Part shown: piece after piece, positions 8,855-20,755 of the stretch
How the letters are laid out: each line of letters opens with the position of its first letter
Position numbering within the stretch: position 1 is the stretch's first letter
From: Streptomyces sp. ERV7
Lineage (GTDB): Bacteria > Actinomycetota > Actinomycetes > Streptomycetales > Streptomycetaceae
Length of the DNA stretch: 64,000 nt
Assembly (NCBI RefSeq): GCF_001653515.1
Contig: NZ_LYOY01000001.1
Coordinates: 992,001 to 1,056,000 of the forward strand
Direction: 5' to 3'
Program-made: the position numbers and the translations under genes
The notes under the pieces: generated by a model
What the model was told of the DNA's origin: nothing
What the model saw: the letters and a program-made list of their open reading frames with translations, nothing else
Databases searched by the model: none

Positions 8855-10441
8855 CTAGTTCTTGCTGATCTCCCAGAACCGGAAGACCGTCGACGGGTCC
8901 AGGGTCCACTCCAGGCCCACCACGCCCTCGCGGGCCACCGCGTACTGCTTGCCCTGCCACAGCGGCAGGATCGGCAGATCGGCCGCGACGAGGTCCTGGA
9001 GGCGGCTGAAGTCGGCCTCGGTGGCCGAGCGGTCCTCCGTGGCGGCGGTCGACGGGATGATCTCGTCGGTGATCGCCTTGTTGACGTAGCGGTTGGACAG
9101 CACGTTGTCCTTGCCGAAGAACGGCGAGGTGAAGTTGTCCGGATCCGGGTAGTCGGGGATCCAGCCCTTCACATAGACGCCGTACTTGCCCGCCGCGATG
9201 TCCTTCTCGTACTGCTTGAACTCGACCGACTTCACATCGGCCTCGAACAGCCCGCTCGCGTTGAGCTGCTTGGCGATGGTCCGCATTTCCTCGTCGGTGC
9301 CCGGTCCGTAGCGGATCGGCGTCGACCACAGGGTGAGCTTCACCTTGCCGGTGAGGCCGGCCTTGTGCAGGACCTGCTTGGCCTTCGCGGGCTGCGGACT
9401 GCCGCCGTACATGTCGAACAGCGCGGTGCTGTGCGCGGTGATGCCGGACGGGACGATCGAGTAGAGCGGCGTCGCGGTCGACTTGTAGACGTCGCGCACC
9501 AGCGCCTCGCGGTCGACGAGGTAGGCGATGGCCTTGCGGACGGCGAGCTTGCCGGCGACCGGGTCGTTCATGTTGAAGGCCAGGTGCTGGACCTCGGCGC
9601 CGGTGCCCTCGACGACCTTGACGCCCTTCTTGTCGGCCACGCTGGCGGCCTGGAGGTCGGCGATGTCCTTGGCGGTGAGACCGCGGTAGGCGAGGTCGAT
9701 GTCGCCCTGCTTCAGCGCGTCCGCCAGGTCCTTCTGACGGCCGTGGTAGAGCTTCATGGTCATGCCGGAGTTCTTGACCTTGGCGCTGCCCTTGTAGCCC
9801 GAGTTGACCGAGAAGCTCGCCTCGTTCTCGCCGAAGGCGTCGAGCTTGTAGACGCCCGAGCCGACCGCCTTGTTGTCGGTGCGCAGCTTGTCCGCCGGGT
9901 ACGTCTCGTGGTCGACGATCGAGCCCGCACCCGAGGCGATCCTGCTGGGGAAGGTGGCGTCCGGCACCTTGAGGTGGAAGACGACCGTCTGCTTGTCCGG
10001 GGTGTCGATCTTGCCCAGGGTGGAGAGCAGCGGCGCGGGCCCGTTGGCGTCGTTGATGCGCAGCACCCGCTCGAACGAGAACTTGACGTCCTGCGAGGTC
10101 AGCGCGTTGCCGTTGCTGAACTTCAGACCGGAGCGCAGGGTGCAGCGGAAGACCTGGGAGCCTCCCTTGTCGAACGAGCAGCGCTCGGCCGCCTCGGGCT
10201 GCGGGGTGGAGCTTCCCTTGGGGAAGCTGAGCAGCGACTGGAAGACGTTGTTGAACAGCAGCCAGGAGCCCGGGTCGTAGCCGGAGGCCGGGTCGGTGGC
10301 CTGGATGTCGTCCGACATCCCCATGACCACCGAGTCGCCGCTCCCGGACGAGGATCCGTCCTCCGAGCCGCAGCCGCTGAGGAGACCGGCTGCCAGCCCC
10401 GCGGCGAGCGGGGCCGTCAGCCATCGGTTCCGTATCTTCAC
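8855..10441 (-). CDS. ABC transporter solute-binding lipoprotein, peptide family (SBP_bac_5)
   Basis: 528-aa extracellular lipoprotein of the DppA/OppA type that captures peptides or related solutes. The signal peptide ends LLSGC with the lipid-anchored Cys at residue 24. The mature part has the family layout: DPASGYDPGSWLLFNNVFQSLL, then FHLKVPDATFPSRIASGAGSIV, KAIAYLVDREALVRDV and the C-terminal ADLPILPLWQGKQYAV. GTG at 10441 is chosen because it gives an intact short n-region; GAGG lies about 9 nt upstream. A second paralog lies 113 bp upstream on the same strand and shares the ILPLWQGKQY segment. No permease or ATPase gene accompanies either. Confidence 0.9.
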   Translation of the reverse strand: MKIRNRWLTAPLAAGLAAGLLSGCGSEDGSSSGSGDSVVMGMSDDIQATDPASGYDPGSWLLFNNVFQSLLSFPKGSSTPQPEAAERCSFDKGGSQVFRCTLRSGLKFSNGNALTSQDVKFSFERVLRINDANGPAPLLSTLGKIDTPDKQTVVFHLKVPDATFPSRIASGAGSIVDHETYPADKLRTDNKAVGSGVYKLDAFGENEASFSVNSGYKGSAKVKNSGMTMKLYHGRQKDLADALKQGDIDLAYRGLTAKDIADLQAASVADKKGVKVVEGTGAEVQHLAFNMNDPVAGKLAVRKAIAYLVDREALVRDVYKSTATPLYSIVPSGITAHSTALFDMYGGSPQPAKAKQVLHKAGLTGKVKLTLWSTPIRYGPGTDEEMRTIAKQLNASGLFEADVKSVEFKQYEKDIAAGKYGVYVKGWIPDYPDPDNFTSPFFGKDNVLSNRYVNKAITDEIIPSTAATEDRSATEADFSRLQDLVAADLPILPLWQGKQYAVAREGVVGLEWTLDPSTVFRFWEISKN

Positions 10442-10554
10442 GTGCAAGTGCCTCACAGTCGTTGCTCGGCCGGGGCCCGGGGGTCGCCCCCCGGCAGCCG
10501 CGGCCTCACTGAAATTGCTTGCCGGCACGTGAAGAATCGCGGCCGGGTCCTGCG

Positions 10555-12159
10555 TTACTTCACGCCGCGGCCCAGCTCCCAGAGCTGGAGGTCGGCGGAG
10601 GAGTTGAGCGCCCACTCGGTGCCCGTGATGTCGCTGCGGGCGGCGACGTACTGCTTGCCCTGCCACAGCGGCAGCACGGGGACGTCGTTGGCGACGATGT
10701 CCTGGATCTTCTCGAACGGCTTGGAGGCCTGGTTGCGGTCCGCCGCGACCCGGGACTCCGGGATCAGGGTGTTGCGCACCTCGACGTTGGAGTACGGCGA
10801 GTTGAGGAAGTTGTCGCGGCCGAGGAAGGGCGCGACGTAGTTGTCCGGGTCCGGGAAGTCGGGGAACCAGCCGAGGCCGTAGACGGCGTACTCGCCGGCC
10901 TTCTGGGCCGGGCGGTACTTGGGCCAGTCGGTCGCCTTGAGCGTGGTGGCGAACAGCCCGGTGGCGTTCAGCTGGTCCCGCAGGATCGAGAACTCCTTGG
11001 CGGTACCCGGGCCGTAGTGGTCGCCCGTGTAGTTCAGCGTCAGCTTCACCGGGGTGGGGATGTTCGCGGCCTTCAGGATGCCCGCGGCCTTCTGCTTGCT
11101 CGGCTCGCCGTACTTGTTGAAGAACGAGTTGGTGTGCCCGGCGATCGAGGTCGGGATGAGCGAGTAGAGCGGCTCGGCGGTCGCCCCGTACACCTTGGAG
11201 GCCAGCGCGCCGCGGTCGACGACGGCGGCCATCGCCTGGCGGACGGCCTTGTTCTTCACCGACGGGTCGTTGGTGTTGAAGCCCAGGTAGCGGATCTCCA
11301 GGCCGGGCATCTCGACGAGGTTGACGTTCTTCGGCGGGGTGACCGAGTACTTCTGGATCTGCTCCGGCGACATGGAGCGGGTCATCATGTCGATCTTGCC
11401 GGACTCGAGCTCGGTGCCCATGGAGTCGGCGTCGGGGAACGAGCGCAGCTCGACCTTGTCGTGGTTGACCTTCAAGTCCCCCTTGTAGTGGGGGTTCTTG
11501 CTGAAGACGGCCTTGACGACCTGGTCGCCCTTGTACTCGGCCTTGAGCGTGTACGGGCCGGATCCGTCGACCTCGAAGCCGCCGCGCAGCTTCTTGGGCT
11601 GGTACTTGTCCTTCTGCACGATCGCGGCGGCGGGCGTCGCGAGCTTGTACGGGAAGGTGGCGTCGGGGGTCTTCAGATGGAAGACGATCTCGTCGTCGCC
11701 CTTGGTCTCCATCGTGTCGATGTTGTCGAGCAGAGCGACGGGACCGTTGTCGTCCTTGATGTTCAGGACGCGCTGGATGGAGTAGTGGACGTCGGCGGCG
11801 GTCAGCTTGGAGCCGTCGGCGAACTTGAGGCCGCTGCGCAGCTTGCAGCGGTAGCTCTCGTTCTCCTTGTCGGTGAACGAGCAGCTGGAGGCCGCGTCCG
11901 GGACCGGCTCACCGCCGCCGCGCGGCACGTGGACCAGCATCTGCACGGTCTGGCGCAGCACGTTCCAGGCGCCGGTGTCGTACGCGTAGGCCGGGTCGAA
12001 GGGAGCGGGCGCGTCCTTGGTGACCACGAACTGGTCCGTGGTGCCCACGACGATGGCCTTGCCGCCGTCGCCCCCACTTCCCGCGCCGCCACATGCGGCG
12101 AGTACGGGGGCGAGCAGGCCCACTACGGCCGGCAGCAGCACCAAAGTCTTGCGGTTCAT
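10555..12159 (-). CDS. Second peptide-family solute-binding lipoprotein
   Basis: 534-aa paralog of the downstream gene. Signal peptide MNRKTLVLLPAVVGLLAPVLAAC ends in a classic LAAC lipobox. Shared family blocks are FDPAYAYDTGAWNVLRQTVQML, FHLKTPDATFPYKLATPAAAIV, RQAMAAVVDRGALASKVYG and VPVLPLWQGKQYVAARSD. ATG at 12159 has AGGGAG upstream. Clear divergence between the two genes suggests an old duplication or different ligands rather than a recent copy. Both depend on permeases encoded elsewhere, or act in sensing. No regulator sits beside them. Confidence 0.9.
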   Translation of the reverse strand: MNRKTLVLLPAVVGLLAPVLAACGGAGSGGDGGKAIVVGTTDQFVVTKDAPAPFDPAYAYDTGAWNVLRQTVQMLVHVPRGGGEPVPDAASSCSFTDKENESYRCKLRSGLKFADGSKLTAADVHYSIQRVLNIKDDNGPVALLDNIDTMETKGDDEIVFHLKTPDATFPYKLATPAAAIVQKDKYQPKKLRGGFEVDGSGPYTLKAEYKGDQVVKAVFSKNPHYKGDLKVNHDKVELRSFPDADSMGTELESGKIDMMTRSMSPEQIQKYSVTPPKNVNLVEMPGLEIRYLGFNTNDPSVKNKAVRQAMAAVVDRGALASKVYGATAEPLYSLIPTSIAGHTNSFFNKYGEPSKQKAAGILKAANIPTPVKLTLNYTGDHYGPGTAKEFSILRDQLNATGLFATTLKATDWPKYRPAQKAGEYAVYGLGWFPDFPDPDNYVAPFLGRDNFLNSPYSNVEVRNTLIPESRVAADRNQASKPFEKIQDIVANDVPVLPLWQGKQYVAARSDITGTEWALNSSADLQLWELGRGVK

Positions 12160-12673
12160 CCTGGACGTTCTCCCTATGTGTCCGGCACTGGGGTACAGCG
12201 GTGTACGGAAGACTCCGCCGCGGCCGCCCGGTCGGGGCGGGGGCGATCGGGCCGGTACGTACGATCGGACCTGCGCGCCCGGCGGCTTGGTGGGTGCCGG
12301 GGCAGTTGAGGGTGCGGCGAAGTTCTCGCGACGAGATTAGTGGGCGGGCCGGGAAAGCCCGTACTGGGCCTGCTCCATTCACACGCCACGCAGTGGCCGG
12401 AAATAGCGGCCCACCGATATCGGAGCGAGGGAATCTTTCGTACAGGAGATCACCAAACAGGACACAAGGGCACCTCCGGAGCACCCGGAGACGCCCTTGC
12501 CGGGGGTCATTGACGGCAGATCAGGTGACGAAGGTCACCCTCTTGACAGGCGTTGACCCGTCGTGAATTCCGCCGTTGTGATGGTGCCGTGATCTTCTTA
12601 CGAGGTCACGGAAAATGCACGCTCGGATGCGATCAGTTTGCGCCGCATTCAGGAGTCGCGCTGTGTGAACGAA
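12160..12673. other. 514-bp intergenic region without a gene
   Basis: No convincing coding frame. It should hold the promoter of the upstream lipoprotein gene (minus strand); a TAATCT at 12334-12339 is a possible -10 without a good -35. A hairpin-like element lies at 12467-12495, and an inverted repeat GGTGAC-GAAG-GTCACC at 12524-12539. On the plus strand TTGACC and TGTGAT 18 nt apart resemble a promoter, but no plus-strand gene follows. The segment is less GC-rich than its flanks. Confidence 0.5.
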
Positions 12674-13375
12674 TCAGTTCATGCGCGTGATCAAGGTCCG
12701 CAGAAAAGCCAGGTCGACCTGTTCGAGGGATTCGACGACGACCCGGCCGGAGGCGGCCTCGATGGGGGCGACGGACGGCACCGCCACCACCCGGCAGCCG
12801 GCCGCCTCGGCGGCCGCCACACCGGTCGCGGTGTCCTCGATGACCGCGCATCTGGTGGGGTCCGCGCCGAGGCCCGAGGCGGCGAACAGATACGGCTCGG
12901 GGTGCGGCTTGGTGCGGCCGACCTCGTCCCCGGCGACGGTGAGCGCGAAGTTGCGCGGGCCGAGCGAGTGCAGGATCCGGTCGATGATCCGCCGGTGCGA
13001 GGCGGAGACCAGGGCGGTGGGCACCGAGTGCTCGGCGAGCTCGCCCAGCAGCCGGGCGGCCCCGGGCATCAGCGGCACCCCTCGGCCGATGCGCGCCTCG
13101 AAGCCGTCGTTGAGCAGGACCGTGAGCTCGGGGACGGTGATGTCCGCACCCGTGGCCTCGATGAGGAACCCGGCGCTGCGGGTCATGGGGCCGCCCACCA
13201 CGACGTCGCGCCAGCTCTCCTGGAGCTGGTGGCCGAGCGCGGCGAAGACCTCCACCTCGGCGTCCCACCAGAACCCCTCGGTGTCGACCAGTGTGCCGTC
13301 CATGTCGAGGAAGACGGCTTCGAGGGCGGAGCCTTCGGCCGTACCGGTTACGGGCGCGGGAACCGTGGTGGTCAT
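12674..13375 (-). CDS. HAD-superfamily phosphatase/phosphomutase
   Basis: 233-aa hydrolase. Motif I is FLDMDGTLVDTE with nucleophile Asp and acid Asp; motif II is ALVSASH; motif III is K in GRTKPHPEPY; motif IV is VIEDTATGVAAAEAAG. The helical cap between motifs I and II puts it in the beta-phosphoglucomutase/phosphoglycolate phosphatase subgroup, so the substrate is a small phosphorylated metabolite not identifiable from sequence. ATG at 13375 follows AGGAGGTG. It lies downstream of metH on the same strand but behind a terminator hairpin, so it is probably a separate unit. Confidence 0.9.
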   Translation of the reverse strand: MTTTVPAPVTGTAEGSALEAVFLDMDGTLVDTEGFWWDAEVEVFAALGHQLQESWRDVVVGGPMTRSAGFLIEATGADITVPELTVLLNDGFEARIGRGVPLMPGAARLLGELAEHSVPTALVSASHRRIIDRILHSLGPRNFALTVAGDEVGRTKPHPEPYLFAASGLGADPTRCAVIEDTATGVAAAEAAGCRVVAVPSVAPIEAASGRVVVESLEQVDLAFLRTLITRMN

Positions 13376-13402
13376 CCGGGCACACCTCCTGGAGGGACGA
13401 GA

Positions 13403-13431
13403 AGGCCGGTTCCCAGGGTGGGAACCGGCCT
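13403..13431 (-). terminator. Terminator after metH
   Basis: AGGCCGGTTCCC pairs perfectly with GGGAACCGGCCT across a 5-nt loop, 66 bases past the metH stop. Beside it, CACTGG-ACCGA-CCAGTG at 13433-13449 is a second inverted repeat that overlaps a TACACT box facing the HAD gene and could be its operator. Confidence 0.7.
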
Positions 13432-13496
13432 GCACTGGACCGACCAGTGTACGTCTCGTCAGCGGGAAACGCTCGTGGTGATGCTCACGCCCCTGC

Positions 13497-17009
<3,513 letters not shown>

Positions 17010-17248
17010 GGATGTGCTCCCTGGAGTGCGACGGCTGTCGGCTTCGCGGCGTCCTCTGGGAGGCCGCACCCGGTCAGGGTAACCGGGTGGGGGCTGCATG
17101 AGCACAGGTGTCCCACGGGGCGGACCGCGCGGGGGGCCGCCCGGGTGACGGCCGGATGGCCCCGGTGCGTCTGTCATCTGAACTGGCCGGATGCCGGCGG
17201 GGGCCGCCATCACGGTGACAGGGGGTCGACAACGGCCGATACTGTTCA

Positions 17249-17260
17249 GCATTGTCGAAC
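17249..17260 (+). promoter_or_regulatory. Candidate GylR operator at gylR
   Basis: GCATTGTCGAAC lies 28 nt before gylR. The same 12-mer recurs at 18218-18229 before glpF. GTTC...GAAC half-sites flank it here, as expected for an IclR-type operator. Autoregulation is inferred. Confidence 0.6.
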
Positions 17261-17288
17261 TCAACGTTCCGAAGTGGGAGGAAGCGCG

Positions 17289-18053
17289 ATGGCGCGGAAC
17301 ATCCAGTCGCTCGAAAGGGCGGCCGCCATGCTGCGGCTGCTCGCGGGCGGCGAGCGGCGGCTCGGCCTGTCCGAGGTGGCCTCCGCGCTGGGCCTCGCGA
17401 AGGGCACCGCGCACGGCATCCTGCGCACCCTCCAGGCGGAGGGGTTCGTCGAGCAGGACCCGGCCTCCGGCCGCTACCAGCTCGGCGCGGAGCTGCTGCG
17501 CCTGGGCAACAGCTATCTGGACGTCCACGAGCTGCGGGCCCGTGCCCTGGTGTGGACCGACGACCTGGCCCGCTCCAGCGGCGAGAGCGTGTACGTGGGC
17601 GTCCTGCACCAGCAGGGCGTGCTGATCATGCACCACGTCTTCCGGCCCGACGACAGCCGACAGGTGCTGGAGGTCGGGGCGATGCAGCCGCTGCACTCCA
17701 CCGCGCTCGGCAAGGTCCTCTCCGCCTTCGACCCGGTGGCGCACACCGAGGCGGTGGACGGCGAGCGGACGGCGTTCACGCCCCGCACGGTGACCGAGCC
17801 GGACCGTTTCGAGGAGCTGCTCGACCTGATCCGCGCGCGAGGCTGGGCCGGCGACACCGAGGAGACCTGGGACGGGGTGGCCTCGGTTGCCGCACCCATC
17901 TTCGACCGGCGCCGGATGCCGGTGGGCGCGGTGGGGGTGACCGGGGCCGTGGAGCGCGTGTGCAGGGACGGCGAGATCCGGTCCGACCTGGTGGCGGCGG
18001 TGCGCGACTGCGCCCGCTCGGTCTCGCGCGACCTGGGCGCCGGCCGCTTCTGA
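17289..18053 (+). CDS. gylR: IclR-family regulator of glycerol operon (GylR)
   Basis: 254-aa repressor. An N-terminal winged helix (SLERAAAMLRLLAGGERRLGLSEVASALGLAKGTAHGILRTL, residues about 6-50) is followed by the IclR effector domain (SGESVYVGVLHQQGVLIMHHV; HSTALGKVLSAF; ASVAAPIFDRRRMPVGAVGVTG). Length and position directly before glpF-glpK-glpD match GylR, the glycerol / glycerol-3-phosphate-inducible repressor of S. coelicolor. ATG at 17289 has GGGAGGA 7-8 nt upstream. The shared 12-mer before gylR and glpF suggests it represses both itself and the operon. The 302-bp gap to glpF carries further inverted repeats. Confidence 0.92.
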   Translation: MARNIQSLERAAAMLRLLAGGERRLGLSEVASALGLAKGTAHGILRTLQAEGFVEQDPASGRYQLGAELLRLGNSYLDVHELRARALVWTDDLARSSGESVYVGVLHQQGVLIMHHVFRPDDSRQVLEVGAMQPLHSTALGKVLSAFDPVAHTEAVDGERTAFTPRTVTEPDRFEELLDLIRARGWAGDTEETWDGVASVAAPIFDRRRMPVGAVGVTGAVERVCRDGEIRSDLVAAVRDCARSVSRDLGAGRF

Positions 18054-18355
18054 GCGTCTGACCAGCCACTTCCGGCGCGGTACTGATCGTTTCCGATCCT
18101 GGCCGGAAGTATTCGATCAATGTGGCCGAAAGATACCTGCTGGTAACGATCGGGATACCGGCCACAGAACCCTTGACGTCGACTTAACCCCGGGGCAACA
18201 CTGCCGTTCATCGGTCGGCATTGTCGAACACCTAACGGCAATACGAGTTAGAGTGTGACAACGCCAAGGGCCGCCAAGCCCTCGACGTGAGGGCGCGGAC
18301 CACCGGATTGACCCGGGGTTCGCCTTCCCCTGGACGAAGGACAAAGGAGTCGCGG
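18054..18355 (+). promoter_or_regulatory. gylR-glpF control region
   Basis: Carries three kinds of element. Inverted repeat ACTTCCGGC (18068-18076) pairs with GCCGGAAGT (18102-18110). TGTGGCCG (18121-18128) pairs with CGGCCACA (18159-18166). The operator-like GCATTGTCGAAC is at 18218-18229. TTGACG at 18173 and TAGAGT at 18249-18254 are possible promoter parts, not in ideal register with one another. AAAGGAG precedes the glpF GTG. The first hairpin may terminate gylR transcripts; the rest probably control the glycerol operon. Confidence 0.55.
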
Positions 18356-19156
18356 GTGTCCAGCTCCGACATCTTCACCGGCGAGATCATCGGTACCGCC
18401 GTTCTCATCCTGCTCGGCGGTGGCGTGTGCGCCGCCGTCACACTGAAGAGCTCCAAGGCACGCAACGCGGGCTGGCTCGCCATCACCTTCGGGTGGGGCT
18501 TCGCGGTGCTCACCGGCGCTTACATCTCCGCCCCGCTCTCGGGTGCGCACCTCAACCCGGCGGTGACGCTCGGCCTCGCCATCGAGGGCGGCACCGAGTG
18601 GAGCGACGTGCCCACCTACCTGGCGGGACAGCTGCTCGGCGCCATGATCGGCGCCACCCTGGTCTGGCTCGCCTACTACGGCCAGTTCCAGGCGCATCTG
18701 ACCGATCCGGAGATCGTCGGCCAGCCTGACGAAAACGCTGCCAAGGCGATCGAGGGCCCGCACAACGGCGCCTCCCACGCCGGCCCGGTGCTCGGGATCT
18801 TCTCCACCGGCCCCGAGATCCGCAACGCGATACAGAACCTCACCACCGAGATCATCGGCACCGCCGTGCTGGTCCTGGCCATCCTGACCCAGGGCCTGAA
18901 CGGCGACGGCAAGGGCCTCGGCGTCATCGGCGTACTGATCACCTCGCTGGTCGTCGTCGGCCTCGGCCTCTCGCTCGGCGGCCCCACCGGCTACGCCATC
19001 AACCCGTTCCGCGACCTGGGTCCGCGCATCGTGCACGCGCTGCTGCCGCTGCCCAACAAGGGCGGTTCGGACTGGGGCTACGCCTGGGTGCCGGTCGTCG
19101 GCCCGCTGGCCGGTGCCGCCCTCGCGGGCGGCCTGTACAACCTCGCGTTCGCCTGA
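18356..19156 (+). CDS. glpF: Glycerol facilitator (aquaglyceroporin)
   Basis: 266-aa membrane channel of the MIP family that lets glycerol diffuse in. Six hydrophobic spans are apparent. The first pore motif is intact, [12 protein letters not shown]; the second reads [13 protein letters not shown], so the usual NPA is NPF, followed by the pore Arg and the Asp typical of glycerol channels. GTG at 18356 is chosen because AAAGGAG lies 6 nt before it; an earlier in-frame GTG at 18287 would add an unconserved Arg-rich tail. First gene of a glpF-glpK-glpD operon, 52 bp before glpK; corresponds to gylC of S. coelicolor. Confidence 0.93.
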   Translation: MSSSDIFTGEIIGTAVLILLGGGVCAAVTLKSSKARNAGWLAITFGWGFAVLTGAYISAPLSGAHLNPAVTLGLAIEGGTEWSDVPTYLAGQLLGAMIGATLVWLAYYGQFQAHLTDPEIVGQPDENAAKAIEGPHNGASHAGPVLGIFSTGPEIRNAIQNLTTEIIGTAVLVLAILTQGLNGDGKGLGVIGVLITSLVVVGLGLSLGGPTGYAINPFRDLGPRIVHALLPLPNKGGSDWGYAWVPVVGPLAGAALAGGLYNLAFA

Positions 19157-19208
19157 GCCGTACGGCGTTGAGAAGCCGTAGAGACCTTCAGACCTCCAGG
19201 AGCACTCC

Positions 19209-20750
19209 GTGAGCGACACCCACACCACCGCCTCGCACGGCCACGGGCCCTTCATCGCGGCCATCGACCAGGGCACCACCTCTTCGCGCTGCATCGTCTT
19301 CGACAAGGACGGCCGGATCGTCTCGGTCGACCAGAAGGAGCACGAGCAGATCTTCCCGAAGCCGGGCTGGGTCGAGCACGACGCCGCCGAGATCTGGACC
19401 AACGTCCAGGAAGTCGTGGCGGGCGCCATCGACAAGGCGGGCATCACCGCCGCCGACGTCAAGGCGATCGGCATCACCAACCAGCGCGAGACCACGCTGA
19501 TGTGGGACAAGAACACCGGCGAGCCCGTGCACAACGCGCTCGTGTGGCAGGACACCCGCACCGACGCGCTCTGCAAGGAGCTCGGCCGCAACGTCGGCCA
19601 GGACCGCTTCCGCCGCGAGACGGGCCTGCCGCTCGCCTCGTACTTCGCCGGCCCCAAGGTCCGCTGGCTGCTCGACAACGTCGAGGGCCTGCGTGAGCGC
19701 GCCGAGCGCGGCGACATCCTCTTCGGCACCATGGACTCCTGGGTCATCTGGAACCTGACCGGCGGTGTCGAGGGCGGTGTGCACGTCACGGACGTCACCA
19801 ACGCCTCGCGCACGCTGCTCATGAACCTCCACGAGATGGCCTGGGACGAGAAGATCCTCCAGTCCATGGAGATCCCGGCGGCCGTGCTGCCCGAGATCCG
19901 CTCCTCCGCCGAGGTGTACGGCCACGCCAAGGGCGGCGTCCTGGACGGCATCCCGGTCGCCTCCGCGCTCGGCGACCAGCAGGCGGCCCTCTTCGGCCAG
20001 ACCTGCTTCTCCGAGGGCGAGGCCAAGTCCACGTACGGCACCGGCACCTTCATGCTGATGAACACCGGTGACAAGCCCGTCAACTCCTACAACGGCCTGC
20101 TGACCACCGTCGGCTACCAGATCGGCGACCAGAAGCCGGTCTACGCCCTTGAGGGCTCGATCGCCGTCACCGGCTCGCTCGTCCAGTGGATGCGCGACCA
20201 GATGGGCATGATCAAGACCGCCGCGGAGATCGAGACCCTGGCCTCCTCGGTCGAGGACAACGGCGGCGCGTACTTCGTGCCGGCCTTCTCCGGTCTGTTC
20301 GCCCCGTACTGGCGCTCCGACGCCCGCGGTGTGATCGCCGGTCTCACCCGGTACGTCACCAAGGCGCACATCGCGCGCGCCGTGCTCGAGGCCACCGCCT
20401 GGCAGACCCGCGAGATCACCGACGCCATGACGAAGGACTCCGGCGTCGAGCTGACCGCGCTCAAGGTCGACGGCGGCATGACCTCCAACAACCTGCTGAT
20501 GCAGACGCTCTCGGACTTCCTGGACGCGCCCGTGGTGCGTCCGATGGTCGCCGAGACCACCTGCCTCGGCGCCGCCTACGCCGCCGGTCTGGCCGTCGGC
20601 TTCTGGCCGGACACCGACGCGCTGCGCGCCAACTGGCGCCGGGCGGCGGAATGGACCCCTCGCATGGACGCCGACAAGCGTGACAGCGAGTACAAGAGCT
20701 GGCTCAAGGCCGTCGAGCGGACCATGGGCTGGATCGAGGACGAGGAGTAA
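19209..20750 (+). CDS. glpK: Glycerol kinase
   Basis: Phosphorylates glycerol to sn-glycerol-3-phosphate with ATP. 513 aa, the usual length. FGGY-family signatures are [18 protein letters not shown] at the N-terminus, [47 protein letters not shown] and [15 protein letters not shown] at 19209 follows CAGGAG. Its stop is 5 nt before the glpD ATG. S. coelicolor calls the equivalent gene gylA. Confidence 0.97.
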   Translation: MSDTHTTASHGHGPFIAAIDQGTTSSRCIVFDKDGRIVSVDQKEHEQIFPKPGWVEHDAAEIWTNVQEVVAGAIDKAGITAADVKAIGITNQRETTLMWDKNTGEPVHNALVWQDTRTDALCKELGRNVGQDRFRRETGLPLASYFAGPKVRWLLDNVEGLRERAERGDILFGTMDSWVIWNLTGGVEGGVHVTDVTNASRTLLMNLHEMAWDEKILQSMEIPAAVLPEIRSSAEVYGHAKGGVLDGIPVASALGDQQAALFGQTCFSEGEAKSTYGTGTFMLMNTGDKPVNSYNGLLTTVGYQIGDQKPVYALEGSIAVTGSLVQWMRDQMGMIKTAAEIETLASSVEDNGGAYFVPAFSGLFAPYWRSDARGVIAGLTRYVTKAHIARAVLEATAWQTREITDAMTKDSGVELTALKVDGGMTSNNLLMQTLSDFLDAPVVRPMVAETTCLGAAYAAGLAVGFWPDTDALRANWRRAAEWTPRMDADKRDSEYKSWLKAVERTMGWIEDEE

Positions 20751-20755
20751 TCGAA

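Noticed and set aside
17010..17288. Cobalamin or S-adenosylhomocysteine riboswitch before metH
   Set aside because: No B12 box and no convincing conserved core; only a short inverted repeat was seen.
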